Notes: generated by a model from the letters alone, not told the origin. A stretch of 64,000 nt of DNA from Fischerella thermalis PCC 7521 (GCF_000317225.1 NZ_AJLL01000028.1:1-64000), one strand, 5' to 3'. Positions 8,940-18,346 are shown, counted from the first letter of the stretch. A program made the numbers and translations.

Positions 8940-10190
8940 CTAGCTCAGAGACTCCAAATAATCACGAATCAGGTTGCGTCGCTTGGGTTGGCGTAACTTT
9001 TGCAGTGCTTTGGATTCAATTTGGCGTACTCGTTCTCGTGATAAGTCAAGAGCGCGCCCAATTTCTGCTAGCGAGTAAGGCTGACCGTCTGCTAGTCCAA
9101 ACCGCATGAGAATCACGTCCCGTTCACGGCTGGTTAAATCTGCCAATAGGTGCTGCAAGTCTCTTTGTAATGATTCTCGCATGAGCATATCCTCTGGCGT
9201 CACACAGTCAGTTTCTAGTAATTCACCTAATTCTGTGTCTTTATCTTTACCAACCTTGGTTTCTAGAGAGACAGAGCGAGGCACCCTTAACAACACTTCC
9301 CGGACTTGAGTAGGTGTCATTTCTAACTCTTGCGCCAAGTCTTCCAGAGTTGGAGTGCGACCTTTTTCTTGAGCAATTTTACGTTGAGCTTTTTTGATTT
9401 TGTTAAGCTTTTCTGTAATGTGAACAGGAAGGCGAATTGTCCGGCTAGAAGTTGCGATCGCCCGTGTGATCCCCTGACGAATCCACCAATAGGCGTAAGT
9501 GCTAAAACGATAACCCTTGGTTGGGTCAAATTTTTCCACAGCTCGCTCTAAGCCCAAAGTTCCTTCTTGGACTAAATCTAACAATTCTAGACCACGATTT
9601 TGATACTTTTTAGCAACAGATACAACTAGGCGGAGGTTCGCCTTGATCATGTGTTCTTTGGACTGGAGTCCATCACTCTGAATTTTCTCCAATTCCTCCA
9701 CAGTCAATTTGGCAATTTCAGCCCAGCGCCGTTTCCCTTGTCCTAAAATTTGTTTGAGTTCCAACACCTCTACACCAGCAGCGCTGGCCCACCTTTCGAT
9801 AGAAGGGCGATGTCCCAATTCCGATGCTAAACGCTCCTGAACTTCGATGACTCGGAGATAAGGTATTAGTATTTCGTCTCCTTGCTTGGCAGCATTAGAC
9901 AAGACTATCCGCATCCGCAAGTAGCGCTGAACTTTCTGAGCTTCTGAAACCTCTTCATCCCGCCCTAACAGTCTAACCCTACCAATTTCCTGAAGATACA
10001 GACGCACTAGATCTGTGCTGCGACGGTTAGCGCTAACAGCACAACTGGCGGGATCTTGAGCAGCCATCTCCAACTCTTCCAGATCGTCTACTGGTAATTC
10101 AGTGTCATCAATCGTAAGATCCGGGTCAAACATTTGAGAGGATTGTTGGGTTTCGTAGGCGGCTTCTGCGTAAAAAGATGTTGCTGGCAT
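8940..10190 (-). CDS. sigC: group 2 RNA polymerase sigma factor SigC
   Basis: Sigma-70 family factor, 416 aa from the ATG at 10190 (MPATSFYAEAAY); the frame is open to 10220, but the MPATSFYA start is the one typical of cyanobacterial SigC. Region 1.2 (STDLVRLYLQEIGRVRLL), region 2 with the -10 recognition helix (DLVQEGTLGLERAVEKFDP, FSTYAYWWIRQ), region 3 (RTPTLEDLAQEL) and region 4.2 with the -35 helix (YSLAEIGRALDLSRERVRQIE) are all present. The short acidic N terminus in place of a long region 1.1 marks it as a non-essential group 2 factor. The assignment to SigC rests on its N terminus and on adjacency to furA, as in Anabaena. Confidence 0.9.
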   Translation of the reverse strand: MPATSFYAEAAYETQQSSQMFDPDLTIDDTELPVDDLEELEMAAQDPASCAVSANRRSTDLVRLYLQEIGRVRLLGRDEEVSEAQKVQRYLRMRIVLSNAAKQGDEILIPYLRVIEVQERLASELGHRPSIERWASAAGVEVLELKQILGQGKRRWAEIAKLTVEELEKIQSDGLQSKEHMIKANLRLVVSVAKKYQNRGLELLDLVQEGTLGLERAVEKFDPTKGYRFSTYAYWWIRQGITRAIATSSRTIRLPVHITEKLNKIKKAQRKIAQEKGRTPTLEDLAQELEMTPTQVREVLLRVPRSVSLETKVGKDKDTELGELLETDCVTPEDMLMRESLQRDLQHLLADLTSRERDVILMRFGLADGQPYSLAEIGRALDLSRERVRQIESKALQKLRQPKRRNLIRDYLESLS

Positions 10191-10685
10191 AAGGGTCGTC
10201 TCAATGGCTCCAGGTAACAATAGATTGCGGTCAGCTAAATCTAATCAACTGTTGCTATTGTTCCCGTGATTTACGAAGAACTAACACGGTTTTAAGTAAC
10301 ATTTGGGTTTTTTTTCCAAAACAATACTGGTTTTTTTTGTTACATCTCCATAGCTCAGCTGTTAGGCTGCTTTTTCCAGTGAACCAATAGCTATTCAAAG
10401 GCAAAGCCAGACTAAAAATTACCAATCTTCCAGTCAAGATTTCAAATGTAATTCAGCTTGACTGTCAATTTTATAACGTGGTATAAACATGCATCAGTGA
10501 AAAACTTATTTATTACAGGCATAGTCATATCTACATAGCTATGCAGATACTTTCCTGAAGATTTGATATTTTTTGGTCAGGGAATTTTGGTAATTGGTAA
10601 TTGGTAATTGGTAATTGGTAATTGTTATGAGGCATTAACCACTAATGTACAGACACGATTACTCGCCTCTCTAACCACTAACAAA
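10191..10685. other. sigC upstream region with TTGGTAA tandem repeat
   Basis: About 495 bases without a gene. It should contain the sigC promoter. Two runs of eight T follow TGGG and CTGG (about 10305-10340), and five direct TTGGTAA heptamers lie at 10587-10621. A minus-strand open frame at 10255-10437 looks spurious. Confidence 0.6.
10587..10624. repeat. (TTGGTAA)5 short tandem repeat
   Basis: Five perfect copies of the heptamer TTGGTAA followed by TTG. This is the STRR type of repeat known from heterocystous cyanobacteria, and related degenerate tracts occur at about 680-710, 19999-20025 and 23108-23140. Confidence 0.85.
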
Positions 10686-11609
10686 TCATTCGTTATATTC
10701 CGGCTTGATATCGCGTAGCATCAGTTCTAAGAGTGCCTGTCGCGGAGTAACTTCAGCTTGGAGTAGACGATACACTTGTTCGGTAATGGGCATGGAAATA
10801 TTTTGCTGCTTTGAGCGCAGCATCAAAACTTTGGTGGTATTAATCCCTTCAGCAGTTCCTTGGAGATGGGTGAGAATTTCTGTAAGACTTTTGCCACAGG
10901 CTAGTTGGTAGCCAACTTGGTAATTGCGACTCAAAGGACTGTTACCAGTGGCAAGCAAGTCACCTAAACCAGATAAACCGTAAAATGTTTCTTGCTTTGC
11001 ACCCCAGTGAACACCGATGCGAACCATTTCTGTTAAACCACGGGTGAGTAACGCAGCTTTAGCATTGGTTCCCAATTGCAAACCGTCACATACACCAGCA
11101 GCGATCGCCATGACATTTTTCAGTGTTCCTCCTAGTTCCACCCCCAAGGGATCAGCATTTGTATAAACCCGGAAACGATTGGAGGAAAATACCAGCTGTA
11201 CAACCTCAGCAGCACTGGTAACATTGCTGGCAACTACCGTTGCGGCTGGTAATTCCTGTTGAATTTCTTGGGATAAATTCGGGCCAGAAAGAACAACTAC
11301 AGGATGATTGGGAAAAGCTTCTTGCCAAATTTGGGAAGGTGTGCAGGTGGTTTGTGGATCTAAACCTTTTGTGGCTGTAACAAAAATGATTTCTGGAGAA
11401 AGGGGCAAACCTTGGAGTTGAGAAACTACATCTCTAACACCTTTCATAGAGACAGCAGAAACAATGATATCTGCATCCTCTACGAGTTTCTCCAAAGTTC
11501 GCGAACTACGACGCGACCAAATATGTACTTTGTGATCATTGGCTTTAGCCAAAGTTGCTAAAGCACTTCCCCAAGCACCCGCGCCTAGAATTACTACTGA
11601 TTTTGTCAT
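10686..11609 (-). CDS. gpsA: NAD(P)-dependent glycerol-3-phosphate dehydrogenase
   Basis: Reduces dihydroxyacetone phosphate to sn-glycerol 3-phosphate for phospholipid and glycolipid synthesis; cytosolic. 307 aa, slightly short for GpsA. N-terminal Rossmann motif GAGAWGSALA (about 8-18); GPNLSQEI and the catalytic-Lys region GTLKNVMAIAAG; then LTEMVRIG and the C-terminal GLSGLGDLLATG.SPLSRNYQVG signature. It lies upstream of sigC on the same strand, separated by 495 bases, and 86 bases downstream of lipA, with repeats in between, so cotranscription with lipA is possible but not shown. Confidence 0.95.
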   Translation of the reverse strand: MTKSVVILGAGAWGSALATLAKANDHKVHIWSRRSSRTLEKLVEDADIIVSAVSMKGVRDVVSQLQGLPLSPEIIFVTATKGLDPQTTCTPSQIWQEAFPNHPVVVLSGPNLSQEIQQELPAATVVASNVTSAAEVVQLVFSSNRFRVYTNADPLGVELGGTLKNVMAIAAGVCDGLQLGTNAKAALLTRGLTEMVRIGVHWGAKQETFYGLSGLGDLLATGNSPLSRNYQVGYQLACGKSLTEILTHLQGTAEGINTTKVLMLRSKQQNISMPITEQVYRLLQAEVTPRQALLELMLRDIKPEYNE

Positions 11610-11659
11610 TGGTCAATTGTCAATTGTCATTGGGGATTGGGGAACAGGAAAGAGAAATT

Positions 11660-11688
11660 CCCCCATCTCCCCATCTCCCCATCTCCCT
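11660..11688. repeat. CCCCATCT tandem repeat
   Basis: Three consecutive CCCCATCT units between gpsA and lipA. The complementary G-rich form (GGGGAGAT) recurs at about 29286-29305. Low-complexity intergenic repeat. Confidence 0.7.
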
Positions 11689-11695
11689 TCCATTA

Positions 11696-12568
11696 TCACC
11701 CCCGCGGATACCTTTCCATCAATTCCCTGACTTGTTCGGCATGATAAGAGCTTCTTGTCAAGGGTGAAGAGACAACTTGTAAAAATCCTAATTCTTCTCC
11801 GAATGCTTGCCAAGTAGCAAATTGGTTTGGGTGGATAAACTGATCTACTTTTAGGTGTTTTTGAGTTGGTTGAAGATACTGTCCAATCGTCAAAATATCA
11901 CAATCAACTGCACGTAAATCTTGCATAACTTGGCGAATTTCCTCATCAGTTTCACCGAGTCCGACCATAATTCCGGATTTAGTGTAGACACTGGGAGCAA
12001 GTAGACGCGATCGCTTGAGTAATTCCAAGGTGCGATCGTAATTACCTTGGGGACGCACACGGCGATATAAACGCGGAACTGTTTCTGTATTATGATTGAG
12101 GACTTCCGGTTTGGCTTGGAGAATTAACTCTAGTGCTTCCCAGTTACCGCACAAATCCGGAATTAATACTTCAATAGTAGTGTGAGGTGAAATTGTACGA
12201 ATTGCTGCAATACAACGGACAAACTGTGATGCGCCTCCATCCGGCAAGTCATCTCGATTGACAGAAGTAATCACCACATGGTTCAGTTTCATCCGGCGCA
12301 CTGCTTCCGCCAGTCGTGTGGGTTCTGTGGGGTCTAGAGGTTTGGGTTTTTTCTCAAAATCAATATCACAGTAAGGACAAGCACGTGTACAAGCAGGTCC
12401 CATGATTAAAAACGTCGCTGTTCCCGCATTAAAGCATTCACCAATATTTGGACAGGACGCTTCCTCACAAACCGTATTTAGGGCTAAATCCCGTAAAATT
12501 TCTTTAACATTACCGACGCGCTCCCATTGAGGCGCTTTCACTCGCAACCAGTCTGGTTTAAGAATCAC
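11696..12568 (-). CDS. lipA: lipoyl synthase
   Basis: Radical-SAM enzyme that inserts two sulfurs into octanoyl chains on 2-oxoacid dehydrogenase E2 and glycine cleavage H proteins. 290 aa, normal length. The auxiliary 4Fe-4S cluster motif CX4CX5C is C34, C39, C45; the radical-SAM CX3CX2C is C60, C64, C67 (CTRACPYC). [21 protein letters not shown] and [11 protein letters not shown] follow as in LipA. The end RSSYHAEQV carries the conserved C-terminal RSSY. Cyanobacteria often have two lipA genes; which one this is cannot be told. Confidence 0.96.
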   Translation of the reverse strand: MILKPDWLRVKAPQWERVGNVKEILRDLALNTVCEEASCPNIGECFNAGTATFLIMGPACTRACPYCDIDFEKKPKPLDPTEPTRLAEAVRRMKLNHVVITSVNRDDLPDGGASQFVRCIAAIRTISPHTTIEVLIPDLCGNWEALELILQAKPEVLNHNTETVPRLYRRVRPQGNYDRTLELLKRSRLLAPSVYTKSGIMVGLGETDEEIRQVMQDLRAVDCDILTIGQYLQPTQKHLKVDQFIHPNQFATWQAFGEELGFLQVVSSPLTRSSYHAEQVRELMERYPRG

Positions 12569-12725
12569 AATCCACTTTTACCACTTAAATAAAGTTAGTT
12601 ATCAAACTTAATGCTAGCAAGCTTTGAGATCAAGGCTGAAGTATGAAGTATGCCCTACCTTTTTTCTTTATTTGTCATTTAACCAAGCTTGTGATAGTTT
12701 ATTATCTATATTGGCATTATAGTGC

Positions 12726-12799
12726 CGGGATGTAGCGCAGCTTGGTAGCGCACTTCGTTCGGGACGAAGGGGCCGCTGGTTCGAATCCAGTCATCCCGA
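12726..12799 (+). tRNA. tRNA-Pro (CGG)
   Basis: Cloverleaf read by eye: acceptor CGGGATG pairs with CATCCCG; D arm GCGC...GCGC; anticodon stem CTTCG/CGAAG with loop TTCGGGA, giving anticodon CGG; T arm CTGG-TTCGAAT-CCAG; discriminator A at 12799. CCA is not encoded. 74 nt. Confidence 0.93.
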
Positions 12800-12812
12800 T
12801 TATTATTTGACT

Positions 12813-15800
12813 TTATCCTATTTCAATAGCTCCTAAAGCCCTAAGATTGGCTCTTTGATCTTCAGTCAAGCCAAGCGCAGCAGTAATGTTCATTCCCTCA
12901 TAAGGTTTAGAAACCTTTAAGGATAAAGGTAATTCCGATTCATCTGTATGCATGTTTCTCAGGCGAATCATTCCATCATGAATACCACTGGCTATTAACT
13001 GCCTATCAGGACTGAAGGCAATTGATAAGACTTCATCCGCATCTTCTTCAAAAGACTTAATCAGCTTATGTTCATGAATATTCCACAGATGTATAGTTCC
13101 ATCCTGAGAGCCACTAAGGAGGGTATGTCCGTCAAGACTAAAAATTACCGAATGTACCCAATTTTTATGTTCCGTTATAGTTTCGATGCACTTACCTGTT
13201 TGGATTTCCCAAATCTTCACAGTGCAATCATTACTACCACTGGCGATAATCTGACTATCCGGACTAAAGGCGATCGAGCGGACTAAATTATTATGACCTT
13301 GCAATATCCTAATTTCGCAGCCTGTTTGAACATCCCAGATTCTAACGGTGTTGTCATCGCTACCACTCGCAAGTAGCTGCCCATCTGGACTAAACAGAAC
13401 CGTCCGCACCCAATTTCCATGACCGCGTAAGATTTTTGGAGGTGTATCCCTATGAACATCCCAGATTCTAACGGTGTTGTCATCGCTACCACTCGCAAGT
13501 AGCTGACCATTTGGACTAAATGCAACTGATCTCACCCAGTGATTGTGATCTTTAAGAACTCGGAGACATTGTTTAGTCCTACTGTGCCTGAGATCCCAAA
13601 TTCTGATTGTATGATCGTCACTGCCGCTAGCAAGCAAGTGACCATCTGGGCTGTATGCTACTGACCAAATGCGACTTGTATGTCCTCTGAGAGTATTGGC
13701 AATCTTGCCATTACGGATATCCCATATCCTAACAATTTTGTCTTCACTACCACTAGCAAGGTACTTACTATTAGGACTAAAAGCAACTGACAAAATCCAA
13801 TTAGAGTATCCCCTCACTGTACTCAGACATAGACCTGTGTTAGCATCCCAAGTTTTCACTGTTTGGTCGTCACTTCCACTAGCAATTCGTTGACCATCCA
13901 AACTAAAAGCTACTGACCAAACTCGATTATCGTGTCCGTACAGAATGTTGCGGCATTGATTAGTTTGAAGATCCCAGATTCTCACGGTGTTGTCATCACT
14001 ACCACTAACAATTCGTTGTCCATCAGGGCTAAAAGCTACTGACCTCACCCAATTCTCATGTCCTAGCAAGTTTGCGCAACATTTTGTTGTGCGAATATCC
14101 CAAATTCTGACGGTGTTGTCATCACCACCACTGACAAGTCTTTGTCCATTGGGGCAAAAAGCTACTGATCTTACCCAATTCTCATGTCCAGTTAGGGTTT
14201 TGAGGCAATTGCCTGTGTTACTATCCCAAAGTTTGATGGTTTTATCTTCACCACCACTTGCTAGCATTGTACCTACAGGACTAAATGCTACTGACCAAAT
14301 CTTACCAACATGTCCTGTCAATGTTTTTAAGTTCTCACCTGTATCAACATTCCATATTTTTATCGTTCCATCTTCACTAGCACTAGCAAGCAGCTTGCCA
14401 TCATGACTAAAGGTGACTGAACGTACACAACTAATATGTCCTTCTAACGTGCAGAAGAACTTACCTGTTTTAATATCCCATATCTTGATACTTTGGTCGT
14501 CGCTGCCACTAGCAAATTTTTGACCATCAGGGCTAAAGGCGATCGAGCGAACCCAGTGATTATGTCCTTTACAAATCGAACGTCTTTGACCTTGAAACAG
14601 GCAAATTTCGCCATTAGAAGAACCGATCGCCAGAAATTCTCCACTGAATGCAACTGACAAAATGCTACCAAAGGGTTCTTTAAAAAGAGAATCATCTAAG
14701 TAAGCACCTGTAAAATTGGTATTTTGTAGGTTGGCATGGGTTAAATCAGCTCCTTGAATGACGGTATGGCTCAAATCTTCTCCTGCTAGAGCCTCTGGAT
14801 CAATTTGCAAAAGAAGTGTTACAGCATATCCAGCCACATAACCTACTTCTTTTTCTGTTTTACCGCGTGTGGCCTTTATTATCTTCAACAAGCGATCGCC
14901 AGCAGTTTTTGAGCGATCAAGCATGTGTTCGAGCAAGTTGAGAACTGCTTTTGTTAAGTCTCTTTGTCTGTTTGTCAGTTCTCCGAATTTAAAAGCATCA
15001 AATAAACGGTTCAGTGATAAAGTCGAAAATTCTTTGAGTGGTGCAATGGGTATAACTTTACCTTGTTCATCGACTTGACGTTGAAAATAAGACAACCAAG
15101 TATATGCTTGAGGAAGAGCTTTCTTATCTATATGTAATGATTCTGTTGCTAAATCGACAAAATCAGGAGCTAATACTCCCAGTTGTGCAGCTAGTTTGTA
15201 GGCGATAAAGAATTCTAGAAAGGAGCGATGAGCAAGTTCGTAGTCACCATCAGCATTTCGAGTCAGCATAGACTGACCCATCATGTCATAGCTCCAATGG
15301 TCAATTTCTTCTGGCTGTTGAACAACAGCACCAAATAATCGTCGAATTCGATCTGGGAACTTGCGATAGTTCAGCTGCATTTGATCGGTAACGAACATTT
15401 CCCAAGACAGTTCACACAGAAAGTACAGCTTATCAGCAGCAGAAGTAAAGGTACGCTCTGCTTTGATGTCCCGGGCCATTTTCTCTCGCACAGCTAATAA
15501 ATAGATGTGAGACAAATCTACTGGCTGACCTACTTCAATTTTAGGCAGTGCATCCAGTATCAAGTCAATCATCACAGGGCGTCTCGCCAAATCCAAGAGT
15601 TTATTATTTCTCGTGACCTGTTCTACGATCGCGTCTCTTTCTGCAAGAGTTTTATGTTGCAACCGGGAGCAAAGGATTTGACAAATTTGGTTGTCACTGA
15701 GTGTCTGTAATTCCAATACTTCAAATTGGGGACCCAATTTTTTAGTCGAAGTTGGCTGTTCTGTTTCAATAGAATTTAATAAAGCTGCATTCAACAAAGA

Positions 15801-17282
15801 ACGACCTTTTTCTAACTTGGGGAGATGTTCTGCGCGACAAGTGAGAATTACTTTGGCTCCTGTTTCTACGACTTTAGCTAGCTCCCAAAAATTATCAATC
15901 ACCTTGCGGCGATCTACTTTACCCGCCATTTCATCAAAACCATCGAAAATGAGCAGGAGCTTGCCCATACTATTAAGTTGTTTGAAGACCAAATTAGTCA
16001 GGGGAATATTGTGTACGGAGAAGAAGAACCAAGCTAGAACATTCTCTACATTCAGTGCTTTGGTATAATCCCGTAGAGGAATTAACAGAGGTAATCGAGG
16101 TCTAGTTTTACCCTGGCGCTTGGCTTCCTGATACCTTTTTAAAGCAGTCCCAGCGTAGTGAAATGCAAACCAAGTTTTGCCTGTACCAAACTCTCCAAGA
16201 ATAGATATATGTTTCTTATCTGGATCATCCAGCCAGCGATCTATGTAGCCATCAATCCAGCCATCTGCTTCATTGTAACGACTGACGATTGGTTCCCCTG
16301 TGATTGGGTTGACTCCCTCTTGTTTAATACAGGCTAAAGGAATATAGGTTTTGTCATTAATACCTCGCTTCTTCAGTTGTTCCTCTAACCATTTAAAATA
16401 TGGGGTAAAATTGACGCCTTCATCAATGAGTTCATCGAAAGTATAACAAAATAGTTCTAATTCTCTGTGTTTTCTATACTCTGCGATCGCTTTACTGGCT
16501 GCATAACTAAATTTCAGTTCCTTTTTTTCCCTATACTCCTCAATAGCCTCACGTGCTGCACGGCTAATCCGCAAATCAGCAACCAGCCATGCTTCATTGG
16601 GTTTGTACTCTAAGACTGCTTGACATAAACCATCCAAGTGATTCAGGTTAATCTCTCCTTCCACACCTCTTGTCAAAATGCGATCATATCCTCCCCGCTT
16701 GGGAATATGGATGATTATGTCAAAGAAGTCATCTTGTCTTGTTCCACCAGGTATGAACTCATAGCCCAAAGCTTCAAACCAACTTCTTATTTTCTTCTCA
16801 AGATGGGAAGGTTGTTTAAAGTCAGTTTTTTGAGGAAAGAGGTTTAGTTCCCCTTGATAGGCGAAATTTGCATATGAAATTTGAGACGACCAACCTACTT
16901 TGCTATCACTCTCAAAGCTTTCTGACTTTATCTTTGACTCGGATAAGTTTGATTCACCTGATACTTGAGACACAAGGTTGAGATTGTCCATAATTGGCGC
17001 TTGTGAGGCTGCATTGTGACTCAACCATGCTCTTTGTAGAGCAGCGCGAAAATTTCTCTTGCTGACTTCCTCACCCAGAGCCTCTGAAAGCAACTTCCAG
17101 AACTTATGACTGACATCTCCCTTGAGATAGTTGGGTTTATAGGGTGAGCCTTCTGCCATCTTTTCATAAGTCAAACCCTCCCAAGAACCGCGCAGTACGG
17201 CTAGTTCTGGGTCAGTCAGCTTTCTACCTTTGGCTTTGTATACTGCTGACTCTACAATCTCGATTACATCTTGAAAATTCAT
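12813..17282 (-). CDS. nuclease-like/NACHT/pentapeptide/14xWD40 STAND protein
   Basis: Very large signal-transduction ATPase, 1489 aa. Order: N-terminal helical domain (1-90, KLTDPELAVLRGSWEGLTYEKMA) like those in front of other cyanobacterial NACHT proteins; Ser-rich linker; a domain at about 165-300 resembling restriction-endonuclease folds (ALGYEFIPGG, DDFFDIII, GVEGEINLNHLDGL, NEAWLVADLR); NACHT ATPase with Walker A GEFGTGKT (363-370) and Walker B LLLIFDGFDE (442-451); helical region; pentapeptide repeats at about 838-868 (ADLTHANLQNTNFTGAYLDD); 14 WD40 repeats (about 870-1450), enough for two seven-bladed propellers; conserved tail ITAALGLTEDQ. STAND proteins switch on ligand binding, some acting in phage defence. 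In the nuclease-like domain the expected E-x-K is E-G-E, so it may not cut DNA. No partner gene is adjacent. Confidence 0.93.
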   Translation of the reverse strand: MNFQDVIEIVESAVYKAKGRKLTDPELAVLRGSWEGLTYEKMAEGSPYKPNYLKGDVSHKFWKLLSEALGEEVSKRNFRAALQRAWLSHNAASQAPIMDNLNLVSQVSGESNLSESKIKSESFESDSKVGWSSQISYANFAYQGELNLFPQKTDFKQPSHLEKKIRSWFEALGYEFIPGGTRQDDFFDIIIHIPKRGGYDRILTRGVEGEINLNHLDGLCQAVLEYKPNEAWLVADLRISRAAREAIEEYREKKELKFSYAASKAIAEYRKHRELELFCYTFDELIDEGVNFTPYFKWLEEQLKKRGINDKTYIPLACIKQEGVNPITGEPIVSRYNEADGWIDGYIDRWLDDPDKKHISILGEFGTGKTWFAFHYAGTALKRYQEAKRQGKTRPRLPLLIPLRDYTKALNVENVLAWFFFSVHNIPLTNLVFKQLNSMGKLLLIFDGFDEMAGKVDRRKVIDNFWELAKVVETGAKVILTCRAEHLPKLEKGRSLLNAALLNSIETEQPTSTKKLGPQFEVLELQTLSDNQICQILCSRLQHKTLAERDAIVEQVTRNNKLLDLARRPVMIDLILDALPKIEVGQPVDLSHIYLLAVREKMARDIKAERTFTSAADKLYFLCELSWEMFVTDQMQLNYRKFPDRIRRLFGAVVQQPEEIDHWSYDMMGQSMLTRNADGDYELAHRSFLEFFIAYKLAAQLGVLAPDFVDLATESLHIDKKALPQAYTWLSYFQRQVDEQGKVIPIAPLKEFSTLSLNRLFDAFKFGELTNRQRDLTKAVLNLLEHMLDRSKTAGDRLLKIIKATRGKTEKEVGYVAGYAVTLLLQIDPEALAGEDLSHTVIQGADLTHANLQNTNFTGAYLDDSLFKEPFGSILSVAFSGEFLAIGSSNGEICLFQGQRRSICKGHNHWVRSIAFSPDGQKFASGSDDQSIKIWDIKTGKFFCTLEGHISCVRSVTFSHDGKLLASASEDGTIKIWNVDTGENLKTLTGHVGKIWSVAFSPVGTMLASGGEDKTIKLWDSNTGNCLKTLTGHENWVRSVAFCPNGQRLVSGGDDNTVRIWDIRTTKCCANLLGHENWVRSVAFSPDGQRIVSGSDDNTVRIWDLQTNQCRNILYGHDNRVWSVAFSLDGQRIASGSDDQTVKTWDANTGLCLSTVRGYSNWILSVAFSPNSKYLASGSEDKIVRIWDIRNGKIANTLRGHTSRIWSVAYSPDGHLLASGSDDHTIRIWDLRHSRTKQCLRVLKDHNHWVRSVAFSPNGQLLASGSDDNTVRIWDVHRDTPPKILRGHGNWVRTVLFSPDGQLLASGSDDNTVRIWDVQTGCEIRILQGHNNLVRSIAFSPDSQIIASGSNDCTVKIWEIQTGKCIETITEHKNWVHSVIFSLDGHTLLSGSQDGTIHLWNIHEHKLIKSFEEDADEVLSIAFSPDRQLIASGIHDGMIRLRNMHTDESELPLSLKVSKPYEGMNITAALGLTEDQRANLRALGAIEIG
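13327..13505. repeat. near-identical WD40 blade DNA (53 bp at 126 bp spacing)
   Basis: Bases 13327-13379 and 13453-13505 are identical by eye, coding the end of two successive WD40 blades (LLASGSDDNTVRIWDVx). A third, slightly diverged version lies near 13973. Indicates recent blade duplication or gene conversion. Confidence 0.85.
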
Positions 17283-17526
17283 GAGACTGTGGAAGATGAA
17301 GATTTCTTATCATGATAAAGCATGAATTGATTCATATATATACGATTAAGTAAATATACTTATAAACTTAGGTTATTTCTAAACATATCTTTATAAATTT
17401 TTAATTTTTTTTGGGATCGTACCAATATCATAACAATTCTATTACTGTTATCATTCGACTCATGTCAATCAAAGTGACTGTCACTGAAACAGGTTGACAA
17501 ATATTTTACCAAGTTGTCTTTACACA

Positions 17527-17548
17527 AAAGCATGTAAACCCATGCTTT
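17527..17548. promoter_or_regulatory. 8-bp perfect inverted repeat upstream of cupin gene
   Basis: AAAGCATG-TAAACC-CATGCTTT, centred 59 bases before the GTG start at 17597. It could be an operator or a leader hairpin. The remainder of 17283-17596 is AT-rich promoter-like sequence for the two divergent genes, with no other feature seen. Confidence 0.45.
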
Positions 17549-17596
17549 AGCAAGATTATTTGTTTATGAAAATTAATTTCTCAGAAGGATTAGATT

Positions 17597-18346
17597 GTGG
17601 ACAGTAAGCATTTCATCTCAATTACCCCTAATGATGGGATGCTAAGGGACTTGTCAAAAACACAGCATCCAACACGGTTGTATGGCTGGGGATACACAGG
17701 AGAAACTCTAAATTTAAGCGGAAAAGGGACCTATTTCGGGTTTGTCGTTGATGGTCAAACTGATGTGATTTCCTATCACGCAGGTTTTGAACTAGCTTTT
17801 ACCCTCACCAAAGGAATGTACTTTAGTGTTCCTGGTGCTGTGTCTGTTCGGGGTGGATGTGGAATTGCGATTGCTAGTCTCAACTATCGTGGGATGTTCA
17901 TGATTGGGGGACCAATTGAGGAAAAGGGTAGGTTGCGTTACATGGATGGTTGCTCTGATTCTCTGTTGATCCCACCAACGATAAAAGGCGATCCTTGTCT
18001 TAACCATTTACATTTTCCACCTGGTATTAGTCAGACACGACACACTCATCCTTCGATCAGGATTGGGGTCGTTACAAAGGGTGAGGGACATTGTGAAGTT
18101 CCAGAAAATGAAGATGGAACCGGAGGAATTGTGGAAATTCCTTTGATTCCAGGTCAAATATTTATTATTCCACCCGAAGGTCATCACAGCTTTTTTACTA
18201 GAGACAGCAGGTTGGATATTGTTGCATACCATCCAGATAGTGATATCGGACCAACTCATGACGATCATCCGATGATCAACCGGACTTATGTCAATGGGAT
18301 ATCGGCTAGGGATATTGACAAAATTAGAACGAAGAGTATTGTCTGA
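17597..18346 (+). CDS. cupin-domain protein
   Basis: 249 aa, probably starting at GTG (17597), with AGAAGG 8 bases upstream. The C-terminal half is a cupin barrel: motif 1 PPGISQTRHTHPSIRIGVVTKGEGHCEV (H-x-H and following residues as metal ligands) and motif 2 PGQIFIIPPEGHHSFF. The N-terminal half (about 40-110) has a weaker repeat of beta-strand pattern without the histidines, so it may be a bicupin with one inactive barrel. No signal peptide. The substrate is unknown; cupins of this size include dioxygenases, isomerases and small-molecule sensors. Divergent from the NACHT gene. A perfect inverted repeat lies in its leader region. Confidence 0.75.
   Translation: MDSKHFISITPNDGMLRDLSKTQHPTRLYGWGYTGETLNLSGKGTYFGFVVDGQTDVISYHAGFELAFTLTKGMYFSVPGAVSVRGGCGIAIASLNYRGMFMIGGPIEEKGRLRYMDGCSDSLLIPPTIKGDPCLNHLHFPPGISQTRHTHPSIRIGVVTKGEGHCEVPENEDGTGGIVEIPLIPGQIFIIPPEGHHSFFTRDSRLDIVAYHPDSDIGPTHDDHPMINRTYVNGISARDIDKIRTKSIV

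Noticed and set aside
13280-14600. CRISPR-like regular repeats
   Set aside because: The regular spacing of about 126 bases is explained by WD40 blades of one coding frame; no array of short repeats with unique spacers was seen in the window.
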